Positions 26,324 through 35,113 of a stretch of DNA of 64,000 nt are shown here, one piece after another. Under the pieces are notes generated by a model. The model did not search any database and was not told the DNA's origin. It worked only from the letters and a program-made list of their open reading frames with translations. Each line of letters opens with the position of its first letter. Within the stretch, counting starts at the first letter, position 1. A program made the position numbers and the translations under genes. Source of the stretch: Bradyrhizobium diazoefficiens (GTDB lineage: Bacteria; Pseudomonadota; Alphaproteobacteria; Rhizobiales; Xanthobacteraceae); assembly GCF_018131185.1 (NCBI RefSeq), contig NZ_JAFCJE010000013.1, forward strand, positions 22,353 through 86,352, in the 5' to 3' direction.

Positions 26324-26426
26324 ATGGCCGGGCTTGTCCCGGCCATTCACGTTTTTGGAGCGATTCAAAGACGTGGATGCCCGGGCCTTCGCTGGCTTCG
26401 GCTACGCAGGCGGGACAAGCCCGGGC
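26324..26426. repeat. Interspersed palindromic (REP-like) element
   Basis: ATGGCCGGG (26324-26332) pairs perfectly with CCCGGCCAT (26338-26346) across a 5-base loop. A second palindrome, GCCCGGGC, occurs at 26379-26386 and 26419-26426. The element fills most of the gap between convergent genes and may also end transcription from both sides. Confidence 0.65.
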
Positions 26427-26454
26427 GAGATGAGTGGGGCGAGTGTGCCGCCCC

Positions 26455-27228
26455 TCACCGCCCGGTAAACCTGGCCTTGCGCTTCTCGACGAAGGCATTG
26501 CGGCCTTCGATCGCATCGGCGGTCTTGCGAACCACGGCCTGCAGTTCGATCTCGCGGCGGAACTGCGCTTCGTAGGTCGCATGCTCGCTCTCATCGACGA
26601 GCAGGCGCGTTGCCACCAAAGCGCGCGTTGGGCCGTCGGCGAGGCGGCGCGCCAGGGCGAGCGCCTCCTCCATCAGCATGGCATCGTCGACCACCTGCCG
26701 CACCAGGCCGATCTCCTCGGCACGTTCGGCCGTGAGCGGCTCGTTCAGCAGCATCAGCTCGAGCGCGCGCTGCCGGCCGATCAACCGGGGCAGCAGCCAG
26801 GTCGAGCCGAGATCCGGCACCAGAGCGATGCGGCTGAACACCTGGATGAAGCTCGCCGACCGGGCCGCGACGATCATGTCGCCGGCCATCGCAAGACTGA
26901 AGCCGCCGCCGGCAGCGACGCCATTGACGGCGACGACGACGGGCACCCGGCATTCGCGCAGCGCCCTGAAGGCCGGCCAGTAGAAGCGCATGACGCCGGC
27001 CGCGATGTCTTCGCCGAGCGCCTCCGATGCTTTCAAATTCTGTCCCGAGCAAAAACCGCGCCCGGCGCCGGTGAGGATCAGGGCGCGGATGCCTTCGTCC
27101 TGCGTCATCTCGCCGATCGCCGCGGCGAGTGCGCCGAGCAGGTCCGGCGTCATCGCGTTCAGGCTGGCCGGTTCGTCGAGCGTCAGGATTCCGACCGCGC
27201 CATCCCGCGCCTGTTTCACACCTGCCAT
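26455..27228 (-). CDS. Enoyl-CoA hydratase/isomerase family protein
   Basis: Crotonase-fold enzyme of 257 residues. ALILTGAGRGFCSGQNLKA and VAVNGVAAGGGFSLAMAGDMIVAA are the oxyanion-hole and substrate-binding loops, followed by FSRIALVPDLGSTWLLPRLIG. It is closest in style to PaaG-type enoyl-CoA hydratase/isomerases (ring-epoxide isomerase of phenylacetate breakdown), but the exact substrate is not certain. The ATG at 27228 has GGGAG seven bases upstream; the longer frame to 27291 is unlikely. Divergent from the gamma-glutamyltransferase gene. No other paa gene is present. Confidence 0.85.
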   Translation of the reverse strand: MAGVKQARDGAVGILTLDEPASLNAMTPDLLGALAAAIGEMTQDEGIRALILTGAGRGFCSGQNLKASEALGEDIAAGVMRFYWPAFRALRECRVPVVVAVNGVAAGGGFSLAMAGDMIVAARSASFIQVFSRIALVPDLGSTWLLPRLIGRQRALELMLLNEPLTAERAEEIGLVRQVVDDAMLMEEALALARRLADGPTRALVATRLLVDESEHATYEAQFRREIELQAVVRKTADAIEGRNAFVEKRKARFTGR

Positions 27229-27331
27229 GTCGCGTCTCCCTTTCGATGTTCTCGTTGTCCGCAATGTGCCATTGTCCGCGCGCTCCGCCAATGCAGAGCC
27301 CCGACGTCAACGCAGCACACAAGACGACATC

Positions 27332-28921
27332 ATGCCTCATCAGTTCAGCCTCAACCAAATCGTCCGCAAACCCGCAGTCACGTCCAAAGGCGGCATTGTC
27401 GCCTCGCAATCGCGGAGGGCGGCCGAAGTCGGGGCGCAGGTGCTCGCCGCAGGCGGCGACTGCGTGGACGCGATCGTGGCAACGACCATGGCGCTGAACG
27501 TTCTGGAGCCCTGGAACAGCGGTATCGGCGGCGGCGGTGCGATGGTGCTCTACCGCGCCAAGGAAAATCGCACCGAGGTGATCGACTATGGCATGTGCGC
27601 GCCGCAAAGCCTCCGCTTGGCCGACTATCCGCTCAGCGGCGAAGGCGCTGCTTCCGATCTCTTCCCCTGGCCGCGGGTGAAGGATGATCGCAACATCCAT
27701 GGCCCCGGCTCGATTGCCGTGCCCGGCGTCGTCGCCGGGATGGAGGAGGCGCATCGCCGCTACGCCAAGATGCCGTGGAAGGATCTGGTCGCGCCGGCAG
27801 CCAGGCTCGCCGGTGAAGGCCTGCTGGTCGATTGGTGGACCACGGCGACGATCTCGGGCTCGGCCGCCGATCTCAGGCGCTACCCCGCCAGCGCGGCGGC
27901 ATTCCTGAAAGACGGGCTGCCGCCGACCGCGCCATGGGGCATCAAGGCCGAGACGCGCCTGCCACAGGACACGCTGAAAGCGACGCTGTCGCATCTTGCC
28001 GAGGCCGGGCCGCGCGATTTCTACCAGGGTGACCTCGCCAGGAGCATCGCCTCCGACATCAAGGCCGATGGCGGGTCGCTGTCGGTCGAGGACCTCGCCG
28101 CCTTCCGCGCGCATGTGCGCGAGCCGCTGGCGATCCCGTATCGCGACGGCAAGGTATATGCGACGCCCGAGCTCACGGCCGGGCCCACCATGGCGCACGC
28201 GCTGCGGCTGTTGCAGCAGAGCCTGAATCCGGCAAGCGCGCCGGACGCGGCCGCCTATGTCGAATACGCTCTTGCTCTGCAGGCCGCCTTCCGCGAGCGG
28301 CTCAAGGACATGGGCGATGCCGACGGCAAGCGCTCGCTCGGTGCCGAATATCTGGCGCCCGCCTGCACCACGCATTTCTCCGTGGTCGACCGGCACGGCA
28401 ACATTGCCGCGGTGACGCAGACGCTGCTCTCGTCCTTTGGCTCGAGATATGTGACGCCGCATACCGGCGTCGCCATGAACAACGGCATCATGTGGTTCGA
28501 CCCGACGCCCGGCACGACCAACTCGCTCGCGCCCGGCAAGCGCTGCCTTTGCAACTACACGCCTGTCATCGTCGAGACGAAGGATGGCAAGCGTCTCGCC
28601 GTCGGCGCATCCGGCGGACGCCGCATCCTGCCCTCCGTGATGCAGCTCGTCTCCTTCGCGATGGATTTCGGCATGGATCTCGACGCGGCCATTCACCAGC
28701 CGCGTATCGACGCCAGCGAGGGTGCGGTCGTGATCGGCGATGCTCGACTGCCGGAGGACGTGCGCAAGACACTCGCCGCGCGCTTCGACTATGAAGAGAC
28801 CCGCGTGCAGGCCTTGCCGCAGAAATTCGCCTGCCCGAGCGTGGTGATGCGCGAGGGCGATACGAATTTTGGCGCGGTCGAGATCTTTCAACCTTGGGCT
28901 GACGCGGTCGCAGAAGGCTGA
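27332..28921 (+). CDS. Gamma-glutamyltransferase family protein
   Basis: N-terminal-nucleophile enzyme of 529 residues. The catalytic Thr is expected at residue 346 in ACTTHFSVVDRHGN, where the precursor would cleave itself into large and small subunits; the GGGGAM region near residue 70 and SGGRRILPSVMQ in the C-terminal part are also typical. Substrates are gamma-glutamyl compounds such as glutathione or gamma-glutamyl-polyamines. No signal peptide is obvious (MPHQFSLNQIVRKP), so it may be cytoplasmic, unlike classical Ggt. With the FAD oxidase and aminotransferase nearby it might act in gamma-glutamylated amine breakdown (inference). Confidence 0.9.
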   Translation: MPHQFSLNQIVRKPAVTSKGGIVASQSRRAAEVGAQVLAAGGDCVDAIVATTMALNVLEPWNSGIGGGGAMVLYRAKENRTEVIDYGMCAPQSLRLADYPLSGEGAASDLFPWPRVKDDRNIHGPGSIAVPGVVAGMEEAHRRYAKMPWKDLVAPAARLAGEGLLVDWWTTATISGSAADLRRYPASAAAFLKDGLPPTAPWGIKAETRLPQDTLKATLSHLAEAGPRDFYQGDLARSIASDIKADGGSLSVEDLAAFRAHVREPLAIPYRDGKVYATPELTAGPTMAHALRLLQQSLNPASAPDAAAYVEYALALQAAFRERLKDMGDADGKRSLGAEYLAPACTTHFSVVDRHGNIAAVTQTLLSSFGSRYVTPHTGVAMNNGIMWFDPTPGTTNSLAPGKRCLCNYTPVIVETKDGKRLAVGASGGRRILPSVMQLVSFAMDFGMDLDAAIHQPRIDASEGAVVIGDARLPEDVRKTLAARFDYEETRVQALPQKFACPSVVMREGDTNFGAVEIFQPWADAVAEG

Positions 28922-29073
28922 GTCCACATCCGAGTTGTTGCCAGCGCGCGTTGAGCACTCGCGCGACTACGCATCCAGGCGAGCGTCACGACTCCTCCAC
29001 ATTCGCAGGGAACTTAGCTGCGCATAGTTCGTTCGCTCAACGGACAAATGCGCTCGCCCCAGTGGAGGACATG

Positions 29074-29298
29074 ATGAAGAAACTTGCGCTCGCCGCGTCG
29101 CTGATCATTGCGGCCGGCTTTACATTGACCAGCCCTGCATTGGCGAAGGGTGGGCATGGCGGCGGACACGGTCATGGTCACGGTCATAAGATAGGCCATC
29201 ATTATCATGGCACGCCGCCCGGATGGTCGCGCGGACGCAAGGTCGGCTGGCGCGGTTACAGCTGCCCGCCGGGCCTATGGAAGCAGGGCCGCTGCTGA
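29074..29298 (+). CDS. Small exported His-rich protein
   Basis: A 74-residue protein with a clear signal peptide (MKKLALAASLIIAAGFTLTSPALA) and a mature part that begins with a Gly/His repeat (KGGHGGGHGHGHGHK). It ends in an aromatic, basic segment with two Cys (SCPPGLWKQGRC). The second of two adjacent ATGs (29074) is chosen because GGAGG lies five bases before it. The His repeat may bind Ni, Zn or Cu in the periplasm, but this is only inferred from composition. A terminator hairpin follows. Confidence 0.8.
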   Translation: MKKLALAASLIIAAGFTLTSPALAKGGHGGGHGHGHGHKIGHHYHGTPPGWSRGRKVGWRGYSCPPGLWKQGRC

Positions 29299-29319
29299 GG
29301 CTCTATCCGAATCGCATGC

Positions 29320-29350
29320 AAGGCGTCGCCCCCTGACGGGGCGGCGCCTT
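29320..29350. terminator. Hairpin between convergent genes
   Basis: AAGGCG-T-CGCCCC (29320-29332) pairs with GGGGCG-G-CGCCTT (29338-29350) around a 5-base loop. It lies between the 3' ends of the His-rich gene and the FAD oxidoreductase gene and could serve both directions. Confidence 0.6.
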
Positions 29351-29351
29351 C

Positions 29352-30638
29352 TCATATGCCGAGCCGGTCGCGCACGCGGCCCGCGATCACCGCGGTCGTC
29401 ACCCCGACCGGCCAGAATGCGTGCATCGGGATCGGCTTGATGCCGGTGACGGGCATATCGATCTCGGCCTTGGGGCCGCCGATCAGCCGGCGCGCGAGCT
29501 GCGCGCCCATCGCGGTCGAGAGCGCGACGCCACGGCCATTGCAGCCGAGCGAGATCAGGATGTTCTCTGCGGGCTCGTGCACGTGGGGATAATGATCCCC
29601 GGTGATGGCGAGCCGGCTGTTCCAACCATGCGTCCAGGCCACGCCCTTGAGCTGCGGCCACAGCCGCTCGGCATAGCGCATGAGATAGGCGACGTCGGAC
29701 GGCGAGTTGATCCAGCGCATCGGGCCTCGGCCGCCCATCAACAGACGATTGTGCTGATCGATGCGATAATAGACCGTGATGTGGCCGCTCTCGTAGAGCA
29801 CCGGACGCGTCGGCATGATCGAACGAGCCACCTCGTCCGACAACGGCGCGGTGGCGGCGATCGAGGAAAATACCGGCACGATGGTGCGGCGGAGCGCGGG
29901 CCAGAGATCGTCGGTGAAACCGTTGGTCGCGAGCAGGACCTTGTCCGCATGGACCACGGCGCGCGGCGTCTCGATGCGCCAGCGCGAGCCGTCGCGGCGC
30001 AGTGACAATGCCGGTGTCTCGCCAAAGACCTTCGCGCCCGCCGAAATCGCGGCGCGCGCAAGGCCGCGGGCATAGCTGAGCGGATGCAGATCGCCGCCGC
30101 GGGTATCCAGCATGGCACCGATGTAGCGGTCGGTGCCAGTCATCTCGCGCAGCTGCTCGCGGTTCAGATAGGTCACCGGCATGCCGCGGCGGATGCATTG
30201 CTGCGCGGTCTGTTCGATCGCCGCGGCGCTGGCCTCGTGATAGGCCGCGCGCAGCGTGCCGTTCTGCCGTGCCTCGCACGGAATCTGGTAACGTCGGATC
30301 AGATCGTGGGTGAAATTCGTGGTGCCATAGGAGAAGTCGATCATGCGGCGGCCGAGTTCGGTGCCGAAATCCGCCTCGATTTGATCAGGGTCGTGCTTCA
30401 GCCCGGGGTTGGTGTGGCCGCCATTGTTGCCGGACGCGCCCCAGCCGGGCTCCTGCGCCTCCAGCACCAGCGCCTCGACGCCCTGCTCTGCCAGATGCAA
30501 TGCCGTGGAGAGGCCGGTGTAGCCGCCGCCGACGATCGCGACGGAGACATTCTTGTCGACGTCGAGCGGCGGCGTGGTGACCGGCGCGACGGCGGTGTCG
30601 GCATAAACAGAAGGCGGTAGAGGAAGGCGCGCAGGCAT
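29352..30638 (-). CDS. FAD-dependent amine/amino-acid oxidoreductase (DAO family)
   Basis: Flavoenzyme of 428 residues in the glycine/D-amino-acid oxidase superfamily. The FAD-binding loop VAIVGGGYTGLSTALHLAEQG sits near residue 32, and the family motifs GWGASGNNGGHTNPGL and GCNGRGVALSTAMG are present. It resembles gamma-glutamylputrescine oxidase (PuuB-like) and related enzymes that oxidise primary or secondary amines. It is the last gene of an operon whose first three genes encode a polar amino-acid ABC transporter, 12 bases downstream of the ATPase gene. The transported compound is therefore probably its substrate. Confidence 0.86.
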   Translation of the reverse strand: MPARLPLPPSVYADTAVAPVTTPPLDVDKNVSVAIVGGGYTGLSTALHLAEQGVEALVLEAQEPGWGASGNNGGHTNPGLKHDPDQIEADFGTELGRRMIDFSYGTTNFTHDLIRRYQIPCEARQNGTLRAAYHEASAAAIEQTAQQCIRRGMPVTYLNREQLREMTGTDRYIGAMLDTRGGDLHPLSYARGLARAAISAGAKVFGETPALSLRRDGSRWRIETPRAVVHADKVLLATNGFTDDLWPALRRTIVPVFSSIAATAPLSDEVARSIMPTRPVLYESGHITVYYRIDQHNRLLMGGRGPMRWINSPSDVAYLMRYAERLWPQLKGVAWTHGWNSRLAITGDHYPHVHEPAENILISLGCNGRGVALSTAMGAQLARRLIGGPKAEIDMPVTGIKPIPMHAFWPVGVTTAVIAGRVRDRLGI

Positions 30639-30650
30639 GGCAAGGACCGG

Positions 30651-31382
30651 TCAGAGCGGATGCAGCACACGCCGCAAAAAATCCTGCGTGCGCGGATGCT
30701 GGGGTTGGTTGAGCAGCGCCTTGGCCGGCCCCTGCTCGACGATGATTCCGCCATCGATGAACAGCACACGGTCGGCGACATCGCGGGCAAATCCCATCTC
30801 GTGGGTGACGACGACCATGGTCATGCCGTCGTCGGCGAGCTTGCGCATCACGCCAAGAACGTCGCCGACCAGTTCAGGATCGAGCGCCGAGGTCGGCTCG
30901 TCGAACAGGATGGCTTTTGGCTGCATCGCCAACGCCCGCGCGATCGCGACGCGCTGCTGCTGGCCGCCGGAGAGTTGCGGCGGATGTGCATCAGCCTTCT
31001 CCGCAAGCCCGACCTGGGCAAGCAGCGCGCGGCCGCGCTCCAGCACTTGCGTACGAGGCTCCTTCTTCACATAGAGCGGCCCTTCGACGACGTTCTCAAG
31101 GACCGTGCGATGCGGGAACAGGTTGAAGCGCTGGAACACCATCGAGACCTGGGTTCGGATGGCCACGATCGACGGCGCATCGCGGTCGACCTTCAATCCC
31201 TCGACGCTGATCTCGCCGCGATCGTAGCTCTCGAGCCCGTTGATGCAGCGCAGGATGGTGGACTTGCCGGAGCCGGAAGGACCGACGATGCAGACCACCT
31301 CGCCCTTTTCGACCTTCGCATCGATGCCCTTGAGCACCTCGACCTTGCCAAAGCTCTTGTGGATGTCCTTCAGCTCGATCAT
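30651..31382 (-). CDS. Polar amino-acid ABC transporter, ATP-binding subunit
   Basis: ATPase of 243 residues. Walker A GPSGSGKST, ABC signature LSGGQQQRVAIARAL, Walker B AILFDEPTSALDPE and the switch His in VVVTHEMG are all intact, and the sequence is GlnQ-like. The ATG at 31382 overlaps the stop of the permease gene in ATGA, so translation is coupled. Second-last gene of the operon 32810-29352, which takes up an amino acid or amine across the inner membrane. Confidence 0.93.
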   Translation of the reverse strand: MIELKDIHKSFGKVEVLKGIDAKVEKGEVVCIVGPSGSGKSTILRCINGLESYDRGEISVEGLKVDRDAPSIVAIRTQVSMVFQRFNLFPHRTVLENVVEGPLYVKKEPRTQVLERGRALLAQVGLAEKADAHPPQLSGGQQQRVAIARALAMQPKAILFDEPTSALDPELVGDVLGVMRKLADDGMTMVVVTHEMGFARDVADRVLFIDGGIIVEQGPAKALLNQPQHPRTQDFLRRVLHPL

Positions 31383-32032
31383 CGCTTGCCGGCCCGCTTT
31401 TCGAAGTGACGGACCAGCAGGATCAGGGGAATGCTCATGGTGAGATACATCAGCGCCACCAGCGTAAACACGCTGGTGTTCTTGAAGGTCGAGGACGCGA
31501 TCAGTTTGCCCTGCAGCGCGAGCTCGGCGACCGTGATGGTGGAAGCCTGCGAGGAATCCTTCAGCATCATGATCATGACGTTGCCGTAAGGCGGCAGCAC
31601 GATGCGGACGGCCTGCGGCAGCACCACGCGGCGCATGGTCAGCCACCAGCCCATGCCGATCGACTGCGCCGCCTCGATCTGCCCCTTGTCGATCGCCTCG
31701 ATGCCGGCGCGGAAATTTTCGGCCTGATAGGCCGAATAGGCGATGCCGAGCCCGAGGATCGCGGCCTGCAGGGCCGACAAGGTGACGCCGAGATCGGGCA
31801 TCACGAAGTAGAGGTAGAACAACAGCACGATGATCGGGATGCCGCGGATCACGTTGATCAGGCTGGCGCTGAGCATCGACAGCGCCTTGATGCCGGAGAC
31901 CCGCATCATCGCCCAGACGAGGCCCAGCACCGTGGACAGCAGCAGCGAGCCGATGGTGACGACGATCGTCAGCGCGACGCCGTTCAGCAGGATCGGGAAG
32001 AACTCGGCGGCGTCGCGCCAAAAGCCTTTCAT
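31379..32032 (-). CDS. Polar amino-acid ABC transporter, permease
   Basis: Membrane subunit of 217 residues with five hydrophobic segments and the HEAA-loop region EAAQSIGMGWWLTMRRVVLPQAVRIVLPP that docks the ATPase. This is the GlnP/HisM family. Only one permease gene is present, so the channel is presumably a homodimer. It lies 22 bases downstream of the binding-protein gene and overlaps the ATPase gene by four bases. Confidence 0.93.
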   Translation of the reverse strand: MKGFWRDAAEFFPILLNGVALTIVVTIGSLLLSTVLGLVWAMMRVSGIKALSMLSASLINVIRGIPIIVLLFYLYFVMPDLGVTLSALQAAILGLGIAYSAYQAENFRAGIEAIDKGQIEAAQSIGMGWWLTMRRVVLPQAVRIVLPPYGNVMIMMLKDSSQASTITVAELALQGKLIASSTFKNTSVFTLVALMYLTMSIPLILLVRHFEKRAGKR

Positions 32033-32054
32033 CGGATAGCCTGGCCTCTGGCGA

Positions 32055-32810
32055 TCAACCTTGTGCCTTTAGGCCCCATTTATCGAGGATCTTGTCGATG
32101 GTGCCGTTGGCCTTCAGCTTCGCGAGCGAGGCATTGATCTTGCCGAGCAGCGCCGTCTCGCCCTTGCGCACGCCGATGCCGACCGAGCCGACGGTGACGG
32201 GCTTGTAGCCGTCGACGAGGCGCACCTCGGGGAAGCCGCCCTGCTTCAGATTGTAGGCGAGGATCGGATAATCGGCGTAGCCGGCCTTGAGACGGCCGGT
32301 GTTCACGTCGCGCAGGATGTCCGGAATGGTGTCGTAGGCCTTGACGTCCGCGAACAGGCCGGACTTCTTCAGCGCATCGACGAAGGCGGTGCCGACCTGA
32401 GCGCCGACCGTCTCGCCCTTCAAATCGTCCTGCGTGGCGTAAGCCTTGGTGTCGCCCTTGGGCACCACGAGCCCTTCGCCGTAGGTATAGATCGGATCGG
32501 AGAAGTCGACGACCTCTTTCCGCGGCGGCGTGATGAACATCGCAGCCGCAATGATGTCGATCTTGCTCGAGGTCAGCGACGGGATCAACGCCGAGAACTG
32601 CATCGGCTCGATCTGGACGTTGAAGCCGGCGTCCTTGCCGATCTCGGTGATGAGATCGACCATGATGCCCTGGATGGTGTTGGTTTTGGTGTCCAGGAAG
32701 GTGAAGGGAATGCCTGTCGGCGTCGAGCCGACCTTCAGCGCCTGCTGCGCCGAAGCCGGCACCACGGCCAGAGCAAGCGCCGCGATCGCGGCCAGACCAA
32801 AACGCTTCAT
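32055..32810 (-). CDS. ABC transporter substrate-binding protein (amino-acid type)
   Basis: Periplasmic binding protein of 251 residues. Signal peptide MKRFGLAAIAALALAVVPASA, followed by the two-lobed PBP family 3 pattern: LKVGSTPTGIPFTF, GIMVDLITEIGKDAG, IDIIAAAMFITPPRKEVVDFSDP, and GAQVGTAFVDAL. First gene of the uptake operon. Upstream, in the divergent gap to the XRE-cupin regulator at 32973, are two TTTTCA-N6-TGAA sites, so this operon is probably under control of that regulator. Ligand not readable from sequence. Confidence 0.92.
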   Translation of the reverse strand: MKRFGLAAIAALALAVVPASAQQALKVGSTPTGIPFTFLDTKTNTIQGIMVDLITEIGKDAGFNVQIEPMQFSALIPSLTSSKIDIIAAAMFITPPRKEVVDFSDPIYTYGEGLVVPKGDTKAYATQDDLKGETVGAQVGTAFVDALKKSGLFADVKAYDTIPDILRDVNTGRLKAGYADYPILAYNLKQGGFPEVRLVDGYKPVTVGSVGIGVRKGETALLGKINASLAKLKANGTIDKILDKWGLKAQG

Positions 32811-32892
32811 CGCATCCCCCTTTGGGTCTGGCCGGTGACGGCGTTTCGCGCATGTCGTGATCAGACATTGCGGGCCAAGCCGTTTCGGCCTA

Positions 32893-32910
32893 TTTTCACC
32901 AATATGAAAA
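32893..32910. promoter_or_regulatory. Operator candidate TTTTCA-CCAATA-TGAAAA
   Basis: A perfect 6-6-6 inverted repeat in the divergent gap between the ABC-transporter operon (start 32810) and the XRE-cupin regulator (start 32973). A second copy begins exactly 50 bases further right. Confidence 0.55.
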
Positions 32911-32942
32911 TTTGGTCACACTTTCGCAAACGATGCAAGTGG

Positions 32943-32960
32943 TTTTCATGCACATGAAGG
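32943..32960. promoter_or_regulatory. Operator candidate TTTTCA-TGCACA-TGAAGG
   Basis: Second copy of the TTTTCA-N6-TGAA motif, also readable as TTCATG-CA-CATGAA. It lies only about 13 bases before the regulator's GTG, so binding could block its own expression. Spacing of 50 bases to the first copy is near five helical turns. Confidence 0.55.
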
Positions 32961-32972
32961 AAGCGGTTTGAC

Positions 32973-33629
32973 GTGAGCGGTGGCAAAAGAATGCGCAAAC
33001 CGGTCGCCGCAAAGCCGGCGAAGCGGGTGAGGGCCAAGGCCGCGACCAAAAGGGCCGAGCCCGCGATGGACGTCGAGGTCGGCCGCCGCATCCGGGATCT
33101 CCGGCGCGCCAGGCAGTTCTCGCTGGAGACGGTCGCGGCGCGCACGGAGCTTTCGATCGGCTTCCTCAGCCAGATCGAGCGCGGCCTGTCGTCACCGTCC
33201 CTGCGGGTGCTGGCCACGCTGGCCGACGTGCTCGGCGTCGGCATCGCCGCCCTGTTCGGTGCAAGTCCGAGCGCCGATGGAGCATCCGATCAGGTCGTGA
33301 CGCGCGGGTCGCAACGCCCCGAGCTCAAGCTCTGGCGCACCGGCGTGTCCAAGCAGTTGCTGAGCCCGGCGAGCACCGACAACAAGCTCAACCTCTTCCT
33401 GGTGCATCTGGAGCCGGGCGGCTCCACGGGCGACGAGCTCTACACCCATGACGGCGAGGAAGCCGGGCTCGTGCTCGAAGGCGAGATGATGCTGACGGTG
33501 GACAGCGAGACCTGGTCGCTGAGGACCGGCGACAGCTTCCGGTTTGCGAGCCGCAGACCCCACCGGTTTTCAAACCCGGCCGAGGATGCGAAGGCCGTGG
33601 TGCTCTGGGTGAATTGCGTGACGGGCTGA
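32973..33629 (+). CDS. XRE-cupin transcriptional regulator (PuuR-like)
   Basis: DNA-binding regulator of 218 residues. It has a basic N-terminal tail (KPAKRVRAKAATKR), a helix-turn-helix (about residues 33-85, IRDLRRARQFSLETVAARTELSIGFLSQIERG) and a C-terminal cupin barrel (about 120-215, HDGEEAGLVLEGEMML and GDSFRFASRRPHRFSN) that probably binds the inducing amine or amino acid. GTG 32973 is taken as start; ATG 32991 is an alternative. It is divergent from the ABC-transporter/FAD-oxidase operon and two inverted repeats lie between, so it likely represses that operon and itself. Confidence 0.87.
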   Translation: MSGGKRMRKPVAAKPAKRVRAKAATKRAEPAMDVEVGRRIRDLRRARQFSLETVAARTELSIGFLSQIERGLSSPSLRVLATLADVLGVGIAALFGASPSADGASDQVVTRGSQRPELKLWRTGVSKQLLSPASTDNKLNLFLVHLEPGGSTGDELYTHDGEEAGLVLEGEMMLTVDSETWSLRTGDSFRFASRRPHRFSNPAEDAKAVVLWVNCVTG

Positions 33630-33678
33630 CAGCGCTCGGTAACGCTGCGCCGCAGAATAAATCCGCGACGTCTCCACA

Positions 33679-33765
33679 CCGTCATTACGAGCGCAGCGAA
33701 GCAATCCAGATTCTCCACGGAGACACTCTGGATTGCGTCGTCGCAAGGGCACCTCGCAATGACGG
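33679..33765. repeat. Interspersed palindromic repeat (CCGTCATT...AATGACGG)
   Basis: CCGTCATT (33679) and AATGACGG (33758) are terminal inverted repeats, with an inner pair GCAATCCAGA (33701) / TCTGGATTGC (33727). It is a folded-back element of about 87 bases between the convergent 3' ends of the regulator and the dadA-like gene. This type is common in Bradyrhizobium intergenic DNA. Confidence 0.75.
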
Positions 33766-33777
33766 TCGGATAGAGTC

Positions 33778-35043
33778 TTACCCGAACCGGTGCTTATACC
33801 GCTCCACCGACAGCGCACTCACGTCGATGTCCGGCTTCTTGCCGGACAGCGTATCCGCGAGCACGCGTCCCGAACCGCAGGACATGGTCCAGCCGAGCGT
33901 GCCGTGGCCGGTGTTGAGGTGGAGGTTGCCGTACTGCGTCGGACCGATCACCGGTGGGCCGTCCGGCGTCATCGGACGCAGGCCGCTCCAGAACGTCGCC
34001 TTGGAAAGATCGCCGCCGCGCGGGAACAGATCGGTCAAGGAATGGTCCAGCGTGGCACGGCGCGCATCGTAGAGCTTGTCCGAGTAGCCGGAGATTTCCG
34101 CGGTGCCGCCGACGCGGATGCGATTGCCGAGGCGCGTGATCGCGACCTTGTAGCTCTCGTCCATCACGGTGGATTCCGGCGCGCCGGAGGCGTCCTTGAT
34201 CGGCACCGTGATCGAATAGCCCTTCACCGGATAGACCGGCAGCGAAATGCCGAGCGGCGCAACCAGCCGCGACGACCAGCTGCCGAGCGCGAGCACGTAG
34301 CTATCGGCCTGCAACGTGCCGGCACCGGTCACCACGCCGCTGACGCGCGCACCGTCGGTGACGATGCGGTCGATCGAGGTGTTGAACATGAAGCGCACGC
34401 CGAGCGCCTCGGCATGCTTGGCCAGTGCCTGCGTGAACATGTGGCAGTCGCCGGTCTCGTCCTGCGGCAGTCGAAGCCCGCCGACGAATTTTTCCTTCAC
34501 GCCCGATAGCGCCGGCTCCACCGCAATGCAGCCCTCGCGGCTCAGCACTTCGAACGGAACGCCGTACTGCTTGAGCACGGCGATGTCCTCGGCCGTGCCG
34601 TCGAGCTGCGCCTGGTAGCGGAACAGCTGCAGCGTGCCTTGCGCGCGCTCGTCATATTGAATGCCGATGTCGCGTCGCAGGTCGCGCAAGGAGTCGCGGC
34701 TGTATTCCGCGATCGGGATCATCCGGCTCTTGTTGACCGCGTAGCGCGCGCTGGTGCAGTTGCGCAGCATCTTGAGCAGCCAGACCCACATGACGGGATC
34801 GAGCTTCGGCCGGATCACCAGCGGGCCGTGCTTCATCAGCAGCCACTTCACCGCCTTCACCGGCACGCCGGGGCCGGCCCAGGGCGAGGAATAGCCGGGC
34901 GACACCTCGCCGGCATTGGCGAAGGAGGTCTCGAGCGCCGGCTCCGGCTGACGGTCGACGACCGTCACCTCGTGGCCGGCACGTGCGAGGTAGTAGGCAG
35001 AGGTGACACCGATGACACCGCTGCCGAGGATCAGAACTTTCAC
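33778..35043 (-). CDS. dadA: D-amino acid dehydrogenase small-subunit type
   Basis: Flavoenzyme of 421 residues that oxidises D-amino acids to 2-oxo acids and ammonia and feeds the respiratory chain. The FAD loop VLILGSGVIGVTSAYYLARAG is at the N-terminus, followed by ETSFANAGEVSPGYSSPWAGPG, a DadA hallmark, and the C-terminal GHGTLGWTMSCGSGRVLAD. The GTG at 35043 is chosen because the protein then starts directly with the FAD-binding strand, as in DadA; the longer frame to 35091 adds a non-conserved tail. Its neighbour upstream is an omega-aminotransferase. Bradyrhizobium typically carries several dadA-like paralogues, so substrate range is uncertain. Confidence 0.9.
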   Translation of the reverse strand: MKVLILGSGVIGVTSAYYLARAGHEVTVVDRQPEPALETSFANAGEVSPGYSSPWAGPGVPVKAVKWLLMKHGPLVIRPKLDPVMWVWLLKMLRNCTSARYAVNKSRMIPIAEYSRDSLRDLRRDIGIQYDERAQGTLQLFRYQAQLDGTAEDIAVLKQYGVPFEVLSREGCIAVEPALSGVKEKFVGGLRLPQDETGDCHMFTQALAKHAEALGVRFMFNTSIDRIVTDGARVSGVVTGAGTLQADSYVLALGSWSSRLVAPLGISLPVYPVKGYSITVPIKDASGAPESTVMDESYKVAITRLGNRIRVGGTAEISGYSDKLYDARRATLDHSLTDLFPRGGDLSKATFWSGLRPMTPDGPPVIGPTQYGNLHLNTGHGTLGWTMSCGSGRVLADTLSGKKPDIDVSALSVERYKHRFG

Positions 35044-35113
35044 GCTTGGTCCAACTCCCGCGGCATCACGCTCGCCGCTGCAAGGAAACAACTCGCAACG
35101 GCGAGAGCAATTA

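Noticed and set aside
26591..28927. A 778-aa frame antisense to the gamma-glutamyltransferase and in a shifted frame over the enoyl-CoA hydratase
   Set aside because: Overlaps two well-supported genes in wrong frames, with no ribosome site or recognisable domain.
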